Below are positions 1-8,630 of a stretch of DNA of 64,000 nucleotides, piece by piece. Positions within the stretch are counted from its first letter, which is position 1. Each line of letters begins with the position of its first letter. The notes under the pieces are model-generated. The model was not told the origin of the DNA. It was given only the letters and a program-made list of their open reading frames with translations, and did not search any database. Source of the DNA: Massilia aurea (GTDB lineage: Bacteria > Pseudomonadota > Gammaproteobacteria > Burkholderiales > Burkholderiaceae_D); the NCBI RefSeq assembly GCF_014200505.1, contig NZ_JACHBX010000003.1:372001-436000 (forward strand), in the 5' to 3' direction. The translations under genes were made by a program, and so were the position numbers.

Positions 1-2
1 CG

Positions 3-26
3 CCGGGCCTCAAGCTGCTGCGTTAA
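3..26 (+). CDS. possible 3' end of a truncated upstream gene
   Basis: The first bases can be read in one frame as Pro-Gly-Leu-Lys-Leu-Leu-Arg followed by TAA at 24-26. The codons are GC-rich like the rest of the window, so this may be the last few codons of a plus-strand gene that begins outside. It would converge on the methyltransferase gene, whose stop codon is at 45-47. Eight codons cannot prove a gene and the product cannot be guessed. Confidence 0.25.
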   Translation, partial: PGLKLLR

Positions 27-44
27 GCGCGGTCTATCGACGCA

Positions 45-716
45 TCACGCTTCCAGCTGCCCGATCAGGATCAGCGAGACCGGCTTGCCGGTACGCGGAT
101 GCAGTGGCTCGCGCATGGCGGTGACCCGCAGCCCGTTTGCCGCGAACAGCGCGAACCAGCCCGCGACTGTGCGGAAGTACCACGGCGGCGCATCGGCGAA
201 GTCGCTGGAAAAGCCCGCCCAGCTGCCGCTGCGCCAGCCGTCGACATACGGGGCATCGCCGCACGCCATGAGCGGATGCACGGTCTGCACGACCAGCGAG
301 CCGCCCTCGCGCAGATAGGTCGGCGCCGCGCGCAGCAGGCCATCGACCGCCTCGTTGCCGATCAACGAGAAATTGCAGACCGCGACATCGAGCGCCAGCG
401 CCAGCCGGCCCTGCGCGATCTGCTCGAACGACAGCACGCAAAAGTCGCCGCCGCCAGCGGCATTGGCTTTCTCGACCAGCGCGGCAATCGCATCGACACC
501 GACCATTGCCACGCCGGGTAGCGCGCGCACCAGCCAGCCTTCGCCGCAACCGAGATCGATGCCGGTGGCCGGATCAAGGCTGCGCACCGCATCGACGATG
601 GCGGCATTGGTGACCAGCGTGCGCGTTTCAATTTCACCGTCGCGCACTGCGGTGGTCCAGGGGTCGACGTTGCGCGACCACGCGTCGAGAACAGCGGCAT
701 CGGTAAGACCTGGCAT
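45..716 (-). CDS. class I SAM-dependent methyltransferase
   Basis: A 223-residue protein predicted to transfer a methyl group from S-adenosylmethionine to an unknown acceptor in the cytoplasm. The SAM-binding motif I, GIDLGCGEG, is at about residues 52-60. The acidic residue that usually binds the ribose follows in VGVDA (about 72-76). The rest fits a small Rossmann-fold methyltransferase of the UbiE/Methyltransf_11-12 kind. The start is well supported: AGGAGGAG lies just upstream of the ATG. The gene stands alone, divergent from the DUF4230 gene. No substrate-specific domain is visible, so the target is not assigned. Confidence 0.8.
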   Translation of the reverse strand: MPGLTDAAVLDAWSRNVDPWTTAVRDGEIETRTLVTNAAIVDAVRSLDPATGIDLGCGEGWLVRALPGVAMVGVDAIAALVEKANAAGGGDFCVLSFEQIAQGRLALALDVAVCNFSLIGNEAVDGLLRAAPTYLREGGSLVVQTVHPLMACGDAPYVDGWRSGSWAGFSSDFADAPPWYFRTVAGWFALFAANGLRVTAMREPLHPRTGKPVSLILIGQLEA

Positions 717-838
717 GGGCTCCTCCTGTCATGACGCCATTATGCCGCAGGCAGTCATGGCACACGGTGAACGACAGCCATCCACAGGATCGGATAGACT
801 GGCCGCCGACTCCGCCAACGCACCCGCCCCTGCCGCCC

Positions 839-1495
839 ATGAAACCATCGCAACACCTGCCCATCCTGCTCGTCGCCGTCCTCGCTGCCGCCATTACCTT
901 CGCGCTCATCAAGCGTCCGGCCGACGAAGCGCCCGCACCGCCGCCGCTGGTGTCGCTCGAGAAGATGGGGCATCTGGTGTCGCTCAAGATGAATTATTCG
1001 GACGTGATCGAATTCACGCAGCCGAATGCCGTGGACATCCCGTGGTCGCAATGGGAAGTCCGGCTTGGCAGCACCCGCGTGCTGCTGGTCGCGCGCGGCG
1101 ACTGCACGCTGGCCACCGACCTGCGCCAGGCGCGCTACGAAGACATCGACAACACGGCGCGCACGCTGACGGTCGTGCTGCCGGCGCCCTCGCCGCTGCA
1201 GGCGCGCATCAACCACGAACCGCGCGACAAGGGCGGCTCGTACTTCTATGCGATCACCGACCAGGGCTTGCAGGCGTTCATTCCGTCGGCGCAAACGCGC
1301 ACCACGGCCATGAACAACGTGCTGGCCACGGCGCAGAAAGCGGTGCAGGCCGCGTGCAGTCAGCCAACAATACTGAATACCGCGAGGGACAACGCAGCCA
1401 CCGTGATGCAGGCCACGCTGCTGGCCACCGGCTGGACGCCGACGGTCGTGTGGGAAGCAAGCACCGGTCAGGCAAAGCCCGTCACGACGCCATAA
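839..1495 (+). CDS. DUF4230 domain protein, membrane anchored
   Basis: A 218-residue protein when started at the ATG at 839. The frame stays open upstream to 731, but that extension is proline-rich and lacks features. From 839 the protein opens with a short basic stretch and a hydrophobic helix (about residues 6-22), which suggests an N-terminal membrane anchor with the rest outside the cytoplasm. The centre resembles DUF4230: a VLLVARGD segment, then an acidic 'DLRQARYEDID' and a 'LPAPSPL' turn, a pattern I associate with that family. Function is unknown. It has no obvious operon partner. Confidence 0.6.
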   Translation: MKPSQHLPILLVAVLAAAITFALIKRPADEAPAPPPLVSLEKMGHLVSLKMNYSDVIEFTQPNAVDIPWSQWEVRLGSTRVLLVARGDCTLATDLRQARYEDIDNTARTLTVVLPAPSPLQARINHEPRDKGGSYFYAITDQGLQAFIPSAQTRTTAMNNVLATAQKAVQAACSQPTILNTARDNAATVMQATLLATGWTPTVVWEASTGQAKPVTTP

Positions 1496-1624
1496 TCTGT
1501 TGTAAAAAATTCCCACTTAGAAACAAAAGATTACACCTGTGATGACGCAAGCGGCCTGACCCTTCGTGTAAAATCGTCTGAGCAGGTTATCGGAACAAAT
1601 CAACTATATAGAGGTGACAACACC

Positions 1625-2602
1625 ATGCGCGTCTTCCCATCCAGCGGAAAAACCCTTGTCTTTGCTCTCGCGGCAACCGTTCTTTCCACCAGCGTCTTCG
1701 CCCAAACCTGGCCAAGCGACACCGTGACCGTCGTCGTGCCATGGCCGGCAGGCGGCCCGTCGGACATCGCGGCGCGCCCGCTGGCCAAAGGCTTGACGAC
1801 CGCGCTGGGCAAGTCGTTCGTCATCGATAACCGCGGCGGCGGCGGCGGCAATATCGGTTCGGCAGCGGTCACCCGCGCCAAGGCCGATGGCCAGACCATG
1901 CTGATCACCTCGAGCGCACCAATCGTGATCAACCCGAGCCTGTACAAGAAAATGGCGTTCAACCCGGCGACCGACCTGATCCCGGTCACCAACCTGCTGC
2001 GCGCGCCGCTGGTGCTGGTTGCCCACCCATCGGTCCCGGCCAAGAACGTCAAGGAACTGCTGGCACTGATCAAGTCGAAGAACGGCCAGTTCTCGTACGC
2101 ATCGGCCGGTAACGGTACCCCACAACACCTGACCGGTGAAATCTTCCGCGGCGTGACCAAGCTCGACATGGTCCACGTGCCATACAAAGGTTCGGCGCCG
2201 GCGATTTCCGACCTGCTGGGCGGCCACATCCCGATCATGTTCGACAGCACCATCGCGATCATGCCGCACATCAAGAGCGGCAAGGTCAAGCCAATCGCCA
2301 TTTCGGGCAACAAGCGTTCGCCACTGTTGCCGGATGTACCAACCTTCGCCGAAGCTGGCCTGCCAATCGAATCGTATGCGTGGTACGGCATGTTCGTGCC
2401 AGCCAAGACGCCGAAGGCCGTGATCGACAAGATCAATGCCGAAACGCAGAAGGTCATGAAGTCGCCTGACTTCCAGCGCGTGCTGGCCGACACCGGCACC
2501 GAGTACGTGGGCGACACGCCTGAGAACTTCGCCAAGTTCGTGCAGGCTGAGACCACCAAATGGTCGAAAGTCGTGAAAGACAGCGGCGCAACCGTCGACT
2601 GA
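1625..2602 (+). CDS. Bug/TctC-family periplasmic solute-binding protein
   Basis: A 325-residue periplasmic receptor of the Bug (TctC) family, which is greatly expanded in betaproteobacteria and binds carboxylates or other small acids. It has an N-terminal signal peptide ending near 'VFAQTWP'. The family signature VVVPWPAGGPSDIAAR begins at about residue 38. 'VIDNRGGGGGNIGSAAV' and 'YKGSAPAISDLLGGHI' are also typical. Length matches the family. The ATG has the ribosome site GAGGTGA about 8 bases upstream. No TctA/TctB membrane genes are adjacent, which is common for orphan Bug receptors, so the ligand cannot be inferred. A strong terminator follows. Confidence 0.92.
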   Translation: MRVFPSSGKTLVFALAATVLSTSVFAQTWPSDTVTVVVPWPAGGPSDIAARPLAKGLTTALGKSFVIDNRGGGGGNIGSAAVTRAKADGQTMLITSSAPIVINPSLYKKMAFNPATDLIPVTNLLRAPLVLVAHPSVPAKNVKELLALIKSKNGQFSYASAGNGTPQHLTGEIFRGVTKLDMVHVPYKGSAPAISDLLGGHIPIMFDSTIAIMPHIKSGKVKPIAISGNKRSPLLPDVPTFAEAGLPIESYAWYGMFVPAKTPKAVIDKINAETQKVMKSPDFQRVLADTGTEYVGDTPENFAKFVQAETTKWSKVVKDSGATVD

Positions 2603-2627
2603 TTGTCAGCGATTTGGTAGTGCCCTG

Positions 2628-2667
2628 AAACGGGTGACGCGGCTTTGCCGGGTCACCCGTTTTTTTT
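2628..2667 (+). terminator. Rho-independent terminator of the Bug receptor gene
   Basis: An 11-bp perfect stem (AAACGGGTGAC at 2628-2638, complement at 2652-2662) contains a further small GGC/GCC pairing in its loop. The stem runs into an eight-base T tract. It begins 26 bases after the stop codon at 2602. Confidence 0.9.
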
Positions 2668-2685
2668 GGCGCAGTCAGCGTTAAA

Positions 2686-3824
2686 TAGAGACTAGCTTTG
2701 AACTGACGAGCAGTCCAGTGGTCCAACCCCTGTCCACAGCGTCAGGAGTCGATCATGAAAGCGCCGCGTTTCAAGGGCTGGTTCGCAAAACTGCCTTCGC
2801 TGAACCAACCCCAGCGCCGGCAAGTGCTTGATGCCCTGCATCCTGCCGCCGGGCTCGATCAGGTAGTCGCGCTCATCAGTGAGGCCAGAGCGCCAGGCCG
2901 CTGCTGCCCCAGATGCGGCAACGAGCGTTGCTACCGGCACGGGTTCGCCAACGACTTGCAGCGCTACCGCTGCTGTGCTTGCGGTCGCACCTTTAACGAC
3001 CTGACCGGTACGCCCCTGGCGCGGCTGAGGCTCAAGGCCAAATGGCTCGCGTATTCGCAGGTGCTTCTCGATTCACTCCCCGTGCGCAAGGCGGCAGACC
3101 GGGTCAGCGTACACCGCACCACGGCCTTCCGCTGGCGCCACCGCTTCCTGCATTGGGTCAAGCTCGACCGACCCGCGCTCCTGAATGGCATCGTCGAGGC
3201 TGACGAAACATTTCTGCTCGAATCACAAAAAGGTTCACGCACACTTGACCGGCCACCTCGCCGCCGCGGCGGCCGCGCTGCCACACCGGGCATTTCCAGC
3301 GAACTCGACTGCATCCTGGTCGCCCGCGACCGCGAGGGACGCACGGTCGATGCCGTTACTGGCCGCGGTGCACTCACGGCTGCGCAACTCGACCGTAACT
3401 TGCTGCCCAGGCTCGATAAGGAGGCGTTGCTGGTCAGTGACCGCCATGCGGCCTACCGCGCATTCGCACGCAAGCATCGGATCGCGCACGAGACGGTCAA
3501 CCTGCGCGCCGGTGTACGTGCGAGGCGACTGGGCAATCTTGCCATCCACGTGCAGAACGTCAATGCTTACCATCAGCGTTTCAAGACCTGGCTACAGCGC
3601 TTTCGCGGCGTGGCGTCGCGCTACCTGCCCAATTACCTGGGCTGGCGCTGGGCGTTGGATGGAGAGCGAATTATTTTTCCAGAACAAGTGCTTCGCATTG
3701 CTATCAGCGTCATCAACAGATAACACTGATTGCGCCTTTGCGTCGGCATTGTGCTTGCCGTAGCAATCGCATTGCCCTCACAACTCGTCATGCCGCTTAT
3801 CCCAACAGTGCCTTATCGTCTCTA
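2686..3824 (+). mobile_element. IS1595-family insertion sequence, apparently complete
   Basis: An element of about 1.1 kb carrying one full-length ISXO2-like transposase gene. The proposed ends are the inverted 7-mers TAGAGAC (2686-2692) and GTCTCTA (3818-3824), with weak similarity continuing inward. I could not identify a convincing 8-bp target duplication, so the ends are approximate. The element sits directly after the terminator of the Bug gene. An AT-rich stretch follows its right end. Confidence 0.6.
2755..3723 (+). CDS. IS1595-family transposase (ISXO2-like)
   Basis: A 322-residue transposase that appears intact. Domains in order: an N-terminal zinc ribbon (CPRC at about 51-54 paired with a CCAC segment at 73-76); a helix-turn-helix-like region (about 110-130, 'KAADRVSVHRTTAFRWRHR'); then the ISXO2-like catalytic domain. 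Catalytic carboxylates are probably D150 in VEADET and D229 in LVSDRH. They are followed by the family signature HVQNVNAYHQRFK and LPNYLGWRW near the end. The start ATG follows a CAGGAG ribosome site. It shares only the family pattern with the broken transposase about 1.5 kb downstream, so the two are different elements. Confidence 0.9.
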   Translation: MKAPRFKGWFAKLPSLNQPQRRQVLDALHPAAGLDQVVALISEARAPGRCCPRCGNERCYRHGFANDLQRYRCCACGRTFNDLTGTPLARLRLKAKWLAYSQVLLDSLPVRKAADRVSVHRTTAFRWRHRFLHWVKLDRPALLNGIVEADETFLLESQKGSRTLDRPPRRRGGRAATPGISSELDCILVARDREGRTVDAVTGRGALTAAQLDRNLLPRLDKEALLVSDRHAAYRAFARKHRIAHETVNLRAGVRARRLGNLAIHVQNVNAYHQRFKTWLQRFRGVASRYLPNYLGWRWALDGERIIFPEQVLRIAISVINR

Positions 3825-3967
3825 AAAAAATACAAAAAATATATTATTTACGATGTCTAATTATTAATGTAATCTCCATAACAGTATTGTCATCGTCCTG
3901 TCATAAAAGTGTGCAGTTCCTGCCGTTCGGACAGAAATTGCTTGGCGATCATTTTGGAGAAAACAGC

Positions 3968-4753
3968 ATGCCCGACTTTCGCTTATCAGGCAGTCCCCGC
4001 TCGGTTGTCCACTTTCTGGGCACGATCATCATCTGTCTGCTATGCGCGCACGCGGCAGGCCTTGTCCTGCGGCTGGGGTTCGGACACGATGTCGCCCATG
4101 GTCTGGTTCCCCTGTTTGATGTCGATGCCGAAGGTAATGTTCCAACGTTTTTCTCGGTGTGCCTCGGACTATGCAGTGCCGCCCTGTTTGCCCTGATTGC
4201 TCTGGACGCGAAAAACCGCGGTGACCGGGATGCCGTCTACTGGACCGTCCTGGCGGTCGGTTTCCTGTTTTTGTCCTACGACGAATGCTTCCAGGTACAT
4301 GAAAAAATGACCGGACCGATGCGTGCGATGTTGGGAGGCTCCGATCCGGCAAATGGCGCGCAACTCGGACTGATGTATTACAGCTGGGTCGTGCCTGGCT
4401 TGATAGGCGCATTCGCCGCCTCGCTGTTCTTCCTTAAATTCATGTTGCGTTTGCCAGCTGCCACCCGCCGTCGAATGATCCTGGCGGCATGCCTGTTCCT
4501 CGGCGGTTGCCTCGGTATGGAACTGATCAACGGCAGTGTCATGGAAAGCCAGGGTGACAGTCTGCTCTATAACGTGCTCGTCATGGTGGAGGAAGGACTC
4601 GAAATGACCGGCATGGCTACCCTGATTTATGCCATGACGAGCCATATTGCTGCAAGCTGCGACAAATTCGAGATCAATCTGCATGCCGCTGAAACGGCAA
4701 TGTCGCAACAAGCGGCAACGGTGCAGCAAGTGGCTCCGGTGCAGTACACCTGA
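3968..4753 (+). CDS. unrecognised six-helix membrane protein with acidic/His motifs
   Basis: A 261-residue integral membrane protein that I cannot assign to a named family. About six hydrophobic helices are visible (roughly 12-34, 61-80, 90-104, 136-158, 170-188, 205-224). Charged residues sit at helix ends or inside: 'SYDECFQVHEK' (D105, E106, H111, E112), E185 in 'GMELING', and 'EEGLEMTG' (E208, E209, E212). Such paired acidic and His residues could bind metal or carry protons, which is inference only. The start at 3968 is preferred over the upstream in-frame codon at 3887 because GGAG lies before it. The gene sits between an intact and a broken insertion sequence. Confidence 0.7.
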   Translation: MPDFRLSGSPRSVVHFLGTIIICLLCAHAAGLVLRLGFGHDVAHGLVPLFDVDAEGNVPTFFSVCLGLCSAALFALIALDAKNRGDRDAVYWTVLAVGFLFLSYDECFQVHEKMTGPMRAMLGGSDPANGAQLGLMYYSWVVPGLIGAFAASLFFLKFMLRLPAATRRRMILAACLFLGGCLGMELINGSVMESQGDSLLYNVLVMVEEGLEMTGMATLIYAMTSHIAASCDKFEINLHAAETAMSQQAATVQQVAPVQYT

Positions 4754-4778
4754 GCCACTGCTGTGGTGGCGGACTTCA

Positions 4779-5249
4779 TTACTTCGTGCCGGCCTTTTTA
4801 AATGTGTGGCGAAGTTTATAAGTAGGCCACAACCGTTCTTTATCGGTCTCATCCAGAAACCGATGACGCCAGCGCAGCGCAGTATTGCTGTGCACGCCAA
4901 CCTGCGCCGCTGCTGCCCGAACCGATCTGGCTTCGCGCAGCATGACAATGTAATCGAGCCACTTCTCGCGCAGCCTGAGCCGCGCCAGTGGCGTACCGGT
5001 CAGGTCGTTGAACGTACGCAGGCATTGGCGGCAGCGAAAGCGCTGGCGGTTATTGGCCTGGCCATGCCGGTTCAGTTGGCGGCAAGCGCAATGCGGGCAG
5101 CAGCGCTCTGTCGACCTGCTGTCTGCGATGAGGGCCGCGAGCCGGTCAAGGCTCCCCTGCGGCTGCGGGACCATCATTGCCCTGACCGGCCGGGGATAAT
5201 CGAGCAATACGCGATGCGGGCCTGATTTCACGAACCTGAAAGATATCAC
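4779..5249 (-). pseudogene. truncated IS1595-family transposase remnant
   Basis: Only the N-terminal part of an IS1595-type transposase survives. The zinc ribbon is present (CCPHC, then FRCRQC), followed by 'RTFNDLTGTPLARLRLREKW' and the helix-turn-helix region ending in 'TALRWRHRFLDE'. After that the frame runs into unrelated residues and stops, so the whole catalytic domain is missing. The most likely original start is the GTG at 5247-5249, preceded by GGGAGG. The frame is open further upstream to 5303. The zinc-ribbon half is similar to, but clearly divergent from, the intact transposase at 2755-3723, so this is an older insertion rather than a fresh copy. Confidence 0.8.
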
Positions 5250-5468
5250 GGTGCCTCCCTTGTCATAGTCGGAGTTCGACACTTGCCTGGCGCTCCGGTT
5301 CAATCTTCCTCATCGCGATGCACATCAGCTCCGTTCAGGCGCCTTCCACTCCCCTTCCAAGACATTGCTCCACCGCTACCGAACACCATGGCTTTTCGAT
5401 AACGACTAACATCTTTATCAACGTCGTGACCGCTATCGGCACCCTGCCACCACATTCAAGGAGCAAGC

Positions 5469-6509
5469 ATGCATTCGGAAGACAAGAAGGTCGAGAACCA
5501 GACCACGCAAGACATGGCGCCATCGCGCCGCCGGTTCGTCGGCACCGTGGCCGCCGGCGTTGCCGCCTCGGCCGCCGCCGTGCCGGCCCTGGCCCAGCAA
5601 GCCGCGGGCGGTAACCAGCCGGCCGCAGGCGCCGCGCGCGAAGCGGCCAAGCGCTATCCGCGTCCACCGTTCCCGAATCAGGATCAGCCATGGCCTGCCC
5701 TGGCCAGCAAGATGACACCGCGCCCTGACCATGGCGAAACCACCTATCGCGGCAGTGGCCGCCTGGCCGGCCGCAAGGCGCTGATCACGGGTGGTGATTC
5801 GGGCATCGGTCGCGCTGCCGCCATCGCGTACGCACGCGAAGGCGCGGACGTGGCGATCGGCTATCTGCCGGCCGAAGAGCCGGATGCACGTGAAGTGATG
5901 CAATTGATCCGTGACGCCGGCCGCAAGGCAGTGGCCGTGCCGGGCGATATCCGCGATGAAGCGTTCTGCAAGAAGATGGTGGAAACCGCCGTGCGCGAAC
6001 TTGGTGGCCTGGACATCCTGGTCAACAATGCTGCGCGCCAGCAGAATCACGATTCGATCCTCGACATCACCAGCGAACAGTTCGACTGGACGATCAAGAC
6101 CAATGTGTATGCGGTGTTCTGGATCACGAAGGCAGCGATTCCGCACATGAAGCCAGGCAGCGTGATCATCAACACGTCGTCGCAAACGGCCTACGATCCG
6201 CCGGAAAAACTGCTCGACTATGCGTCGACCAAGGCGTTCGAGGTGGCGTTCACCAAGTCGCTGGCCAAGCAGATGGCCTCAAAAGGGATTCGGGTCAATG
6301 CGGTGGCACCGGGCCCGGTATGGACGCCGCTGCAACTGGCGGGCGGCAATTCACCGGAGGGTCGTGCGAAGTTCGGGGAAGACACGCCGATGAAGCGTCC
6401 AGGCCAGCCAGCAGAACTGGCGGCGACCTACGTCACGCTGGCGTCGGATGAATCGAGCTACACCACCGGCCATGTGTATGGCGTGGCGGGTGGTGGCGGG
6501 CAGCCGTAA
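5469..6509 (+). CDS. Tat-exported SDR-family oxidoreductase
   Basis: A 346-residue short-chain dehydrogenase/reductase carrying an export signal. The first 45 residues hold a twin-arginine motif (SRRRFVG, 19-25), a hydrophobic stretch and an 'ALA' cleavage site, so a folded NAD(P)-bound enzyme would be sent to the periplasm. The catalytic domain begins near residue 95. The cofactor motif TGGDSGIG is at 107-114, NNAA at 186-189, the catalytic Ser near 237-238 and the YASTK motif has Y251 and K255. It resembles the YghA/YhdF branch of SDRs. AAGGAG precedes the ATG. The substrate is unknown. It is not in an obvious operon. Confidence 0.88.
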   Translation: MHSEDKKVENQTTQDMAPSRRRFVGTVAAGVAASAAAVPALAQQAAGGNQPAAGAAREAAKRYPRPPFPNQDQPWPALASKMTPRPDHGETTYRGSGRLAGRKALITGGDSGIGRAAAIAYAREGADVAIGYLPAEEPDAREVMQLIRDAGRKAVAVPGDIRDEAFCKKMVETAVRELGGLDILVNNAARQQNHDSILDITSEQFDWTIKTNVYAVFWITKAAIPHMKPGSVIINTSSQTAYDPPEKLLDYASTKAFEVAFTKSLAKQMASKGIRVNAVAPGPVWTPLQLAGGNSPEGRAKFGEDTPMKRPGQPAELAATYVTLASDESSYTTGHVYGVAGGGGQP

Positions 6510-6523
6510 GCGCCCACTAGCAT

Positions 6524-6548
6524 GTCCGCCCGGTCTCCCCGGGTGGAC
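6524..6548 (+). terminator. possible terminator hairpin after the SDR gene
   Basis: GTCCGCCCGG (6524-6533) pairs with CCGGGTGGAC (6539-6548) across a five-base loop, with one G-T pair. It starts 15 bases after the stop codon. There is no T tract, so a role in termination is only plausible. Confidence 0.4.
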
Positions 6549-6564
6549 TAGACAACCTGCGTGC

Positions 6565-6666
6565 TCAGCGGCGACGCAGCAGACGCACCAGCAGCGCCGC
6601 GAACGGGCGGGTCGGGATCCGGCGGCCTAGCGGCCCCGCGTTGTTGCAGCGTGAGGTGACGGTCAT
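6565..6666 (-). CDS. possible 33-residue basic small protein
   Basis: A short frame of 33 codons beginning at the ATG at 6666, with TTTGGAGA about nine bases upstream as a ribosome site. The product would be strongly basic, ending in LLVRLLRRR, with a short hydrophobic patch before the arginine tail. It lies in the 280-base interval between the SDR gene and the helicase gene. I recognise no family. The good ribosome site is the main support; chance is a real alternative. Confidence 0.3.
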   Translation of the reverse strand: MTVTSRCNNAGPLGRRIPTRPFAALLVRLLRRR

Positions 6667-6788
6667 GATTGTTCTCCAAAGTATTGCTTTGCAGATTAAC
6701 CATTGCCGCCCAGCTCTTCTGTACGCTGGTTCGCATAGTCTTACCTGCTGGCATCAGGCCACTCCATGGCCGTGCGATTACGCAACAC

Positions 6789-8630
6789 TCACATAGTTTC
6801 CAGCACAGTCATTGCGCGTTTGAGCTTGTCTGTATGAGGTGTGATGCCATCGCAGGTCATCACCAGCTCATGCGTGGCGCGGGTCATTGCCACATACAGC
6901 AGGCGCGCTTCGTCTTCGACGATATCCTCTTCTTTCAACTCGGCGCCAAGGCCCGGAATGCCCACCAGTGAAAACTCCAGCCCCTTGCTGCTGTGCATGG
7001 TGATCACTTTGACGCTGTCGTGTACCGGCGAAAATGCCGCGCCTTTTACCTGCGGCCACTGGAACGGAATGTCGCGGCGTTTCAGCACCTCGGCCAGCAC
7101 TTTACCGACGCCATAACGCCGATAGATCAGCGCCATCTCGCCCCATGGCGTGCCAGTCTTGCTGGCCGCAACGAGTTTATCGGCCAGGAATTCAGCTTCT
7201 TTCTGCAGACTTGGCAGTTGCACCAGAATCGGCTTCGGGCCATGCCGGCCTGTGCTCATCGGCTGGACCGTGGGCGCTTCATCATCCTCGGTATTGTGCG
7301 CGGTGAGCAGCTCGGCGGCAAAGGCGCGCGCCACCGCCAGGATTTCGGCGGTGTTCCGATAATTGAGTTTCAGGATGGTGGTGCGCCCTGCTGCCTGCAC
7401 GCCGACACTCGAGAACGAGAATTTCAGCTTCTTTGCCGTGTGATAAATCGACTGTGCATCGTCATACAAGACCAGCAGCGATTTGGTTTCAGGATTGACC
7501 ATTTGAACGATCAGTTTGAACCACGCTGGCTTGAAGTCATGCCCCTCGTCGATCAGTACGGCGTCGTACTGCCCCCGGGGAATCAGATCGCTGTCCACGC
7601 CCCGGATCACGCTATCGATGCACGCCTCGAAATAAGCATCCAGATCGGCTGATTTGGCGGGCTTGTCGACGTGATAGGTGTCAAGCTGGCGCATGCACCA
7701 CGCGTGGAAATTGATGGCCACGATTTTATCGCCCAACCCCTTTTGCTCGATCATGGCGGCCAGCTTGGCCGCCAGCGTCTTGTTATAGCAAAGGATCGCA
7801 ATCGGCCGCTGGCTCAGCTTTGCGAGGTGCTCGGCGCGATAACCCAGGATCAGCGTTTTGCCGGAACCCGCCACGCCGTGAATCACGCGATGTCCTTCAC
7901 CCAGGCTGCGCGCCAGTTGCTCTTGCTGCAGGTCCATGACACGGATGAGGTCCGGGATTTCCGTACTGATCTGGCCATGTTCTTCGCACAGATCTGCCTG
8001 AACGCCAATACGCACCTCAGGAAACATATGCCAGCGCACACGGTCAATTTGCGGCAACGACAGCTTCATCTTGAACTTGATGGGGAACATTCCCCATAAC
8101 CGTGCCTGAAACGCTTCGTCATCCACACTCTCCGTCATCTCGTCCTGGCAAATAACGAGGTGCGCCGGAAGAACCTCGCCCAACGCCCCATCGTCAAATT
8201 GCTTGCGCGTGATATTGCTCAGGACCACACCACAACCATAGGGGAAGAAAAATTTCCCTTTCAAGCTGCCCGATGGCCAGATCAGCATCGGATCGCCCTC
8301 CAGCTTGTTGGTGACCGCATACAGATACTGGCGCGCCTGCTCCAACGGATTCAAGACCTGCTTGGTACCGGCATCGGTGACGATCACGGCGTGCTGCTTG
8401 TCGATACTGACCAGGGTGCCGAGGCGCCAGTCCTTCACTTCCAGCACCAGCAAGCCGCGTGCGGGATGAAACACGATGAAGTCGGGATGCTGGTTGCGCG
8501 CGCCGATGCTCACGTCATACCAGCACAGGTAGTCATCTTCGAGTTTGTCTTCGAGGCGCACAGCGAAGCGCCGTTCACCAGAGGTCATGCGCGCCGTGCT
8601 GGCGCTGAGTGATGGGATGAGAATTGCCAT
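6789..8630 (-). CDS. NERD-nuclease / UvrD-type helicase fusion
   Basis: A 613-residue two-part protein. The N-terminal NERD domain (about residues 15-125) shows the nuclease-related residues D50 and E64-V-K66 within 'HPDFIVFHPARGLLVLEVKDW'. A superfamily 1 helicase follows: Walker A GVAGSGKT at 252-259, a Walker B-like 'VLIDEGHDF' near 345, 'LLVLYDDAQSIY', and the C-terminal motifs 'VITMHSSKGLEF' and 'LLYVAMTRATHELV'. Such NERD-helicases act on DNA; some relatives occur in phage-defence settings, but the role here is not shown. It stands alone, and the neighbouring accessory patch (two IS copies) leaves horizontal gain possible. Confidence 0.9.
   Translation of the reverse strand: MAILIPSLSASTARMTSGERRFAVRLEDKLEDDYLCWYDVSIGARNQHPDFIVFHPARGLLVLEVKDWRLGTLVSIDKQHAVIVTDAGTKQVLNPLEQARQYLYAVTNKLEGDPMLIWPSGSLKGKFFFPYGCGVVLSNITRKQFDDGALGEVLPAHLVICQDEMTESVDDEAFQARLWGMFPIKFKMKLSLPQIDRVRWHMFPEVRIGVQADLCEEHGQISTEIPDLIRVMDLQQEQLARSLGEGHRVIHGVAGSGKTLILGYRAEHLAKLSQRPIAILCYNKTLAAKLAAMIEQKGLGDKIVAINFHAWCMRQLDTYHVDKPAKSADLDAYFEACIDSVIRGVDSDLIPRGQYDAVLIDEGHDFKPAWFKLIVQMVNPETKSLLVLYDDAQSIYHTAKKLKFSFSSVGVQAAGRTTILKLNYRNTAEILAVARAFAAELLTAHNTEDDEAPTVQPMSTGRHGPKPILVQLPSLQKEAEFLADKLVAASKTGTPWGEMALIYRRYGVGKVLAEVLKRRDIPFQWPQVKGAAFSPVHDSVKVITMHSSKGLEFSLVGIPGLGAELKEEDIVEDEARLLYVAMTRATHELVMTCDGITPHTDKLKRAMTVLETM

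Noticed and set aside
355..1542. 395-codon frame spanning the methyltransferase antisense and the DUF4230 gene
   Set aside because: It crosses two genes in non-coding frames; both genes have better starts and recognisable domains.
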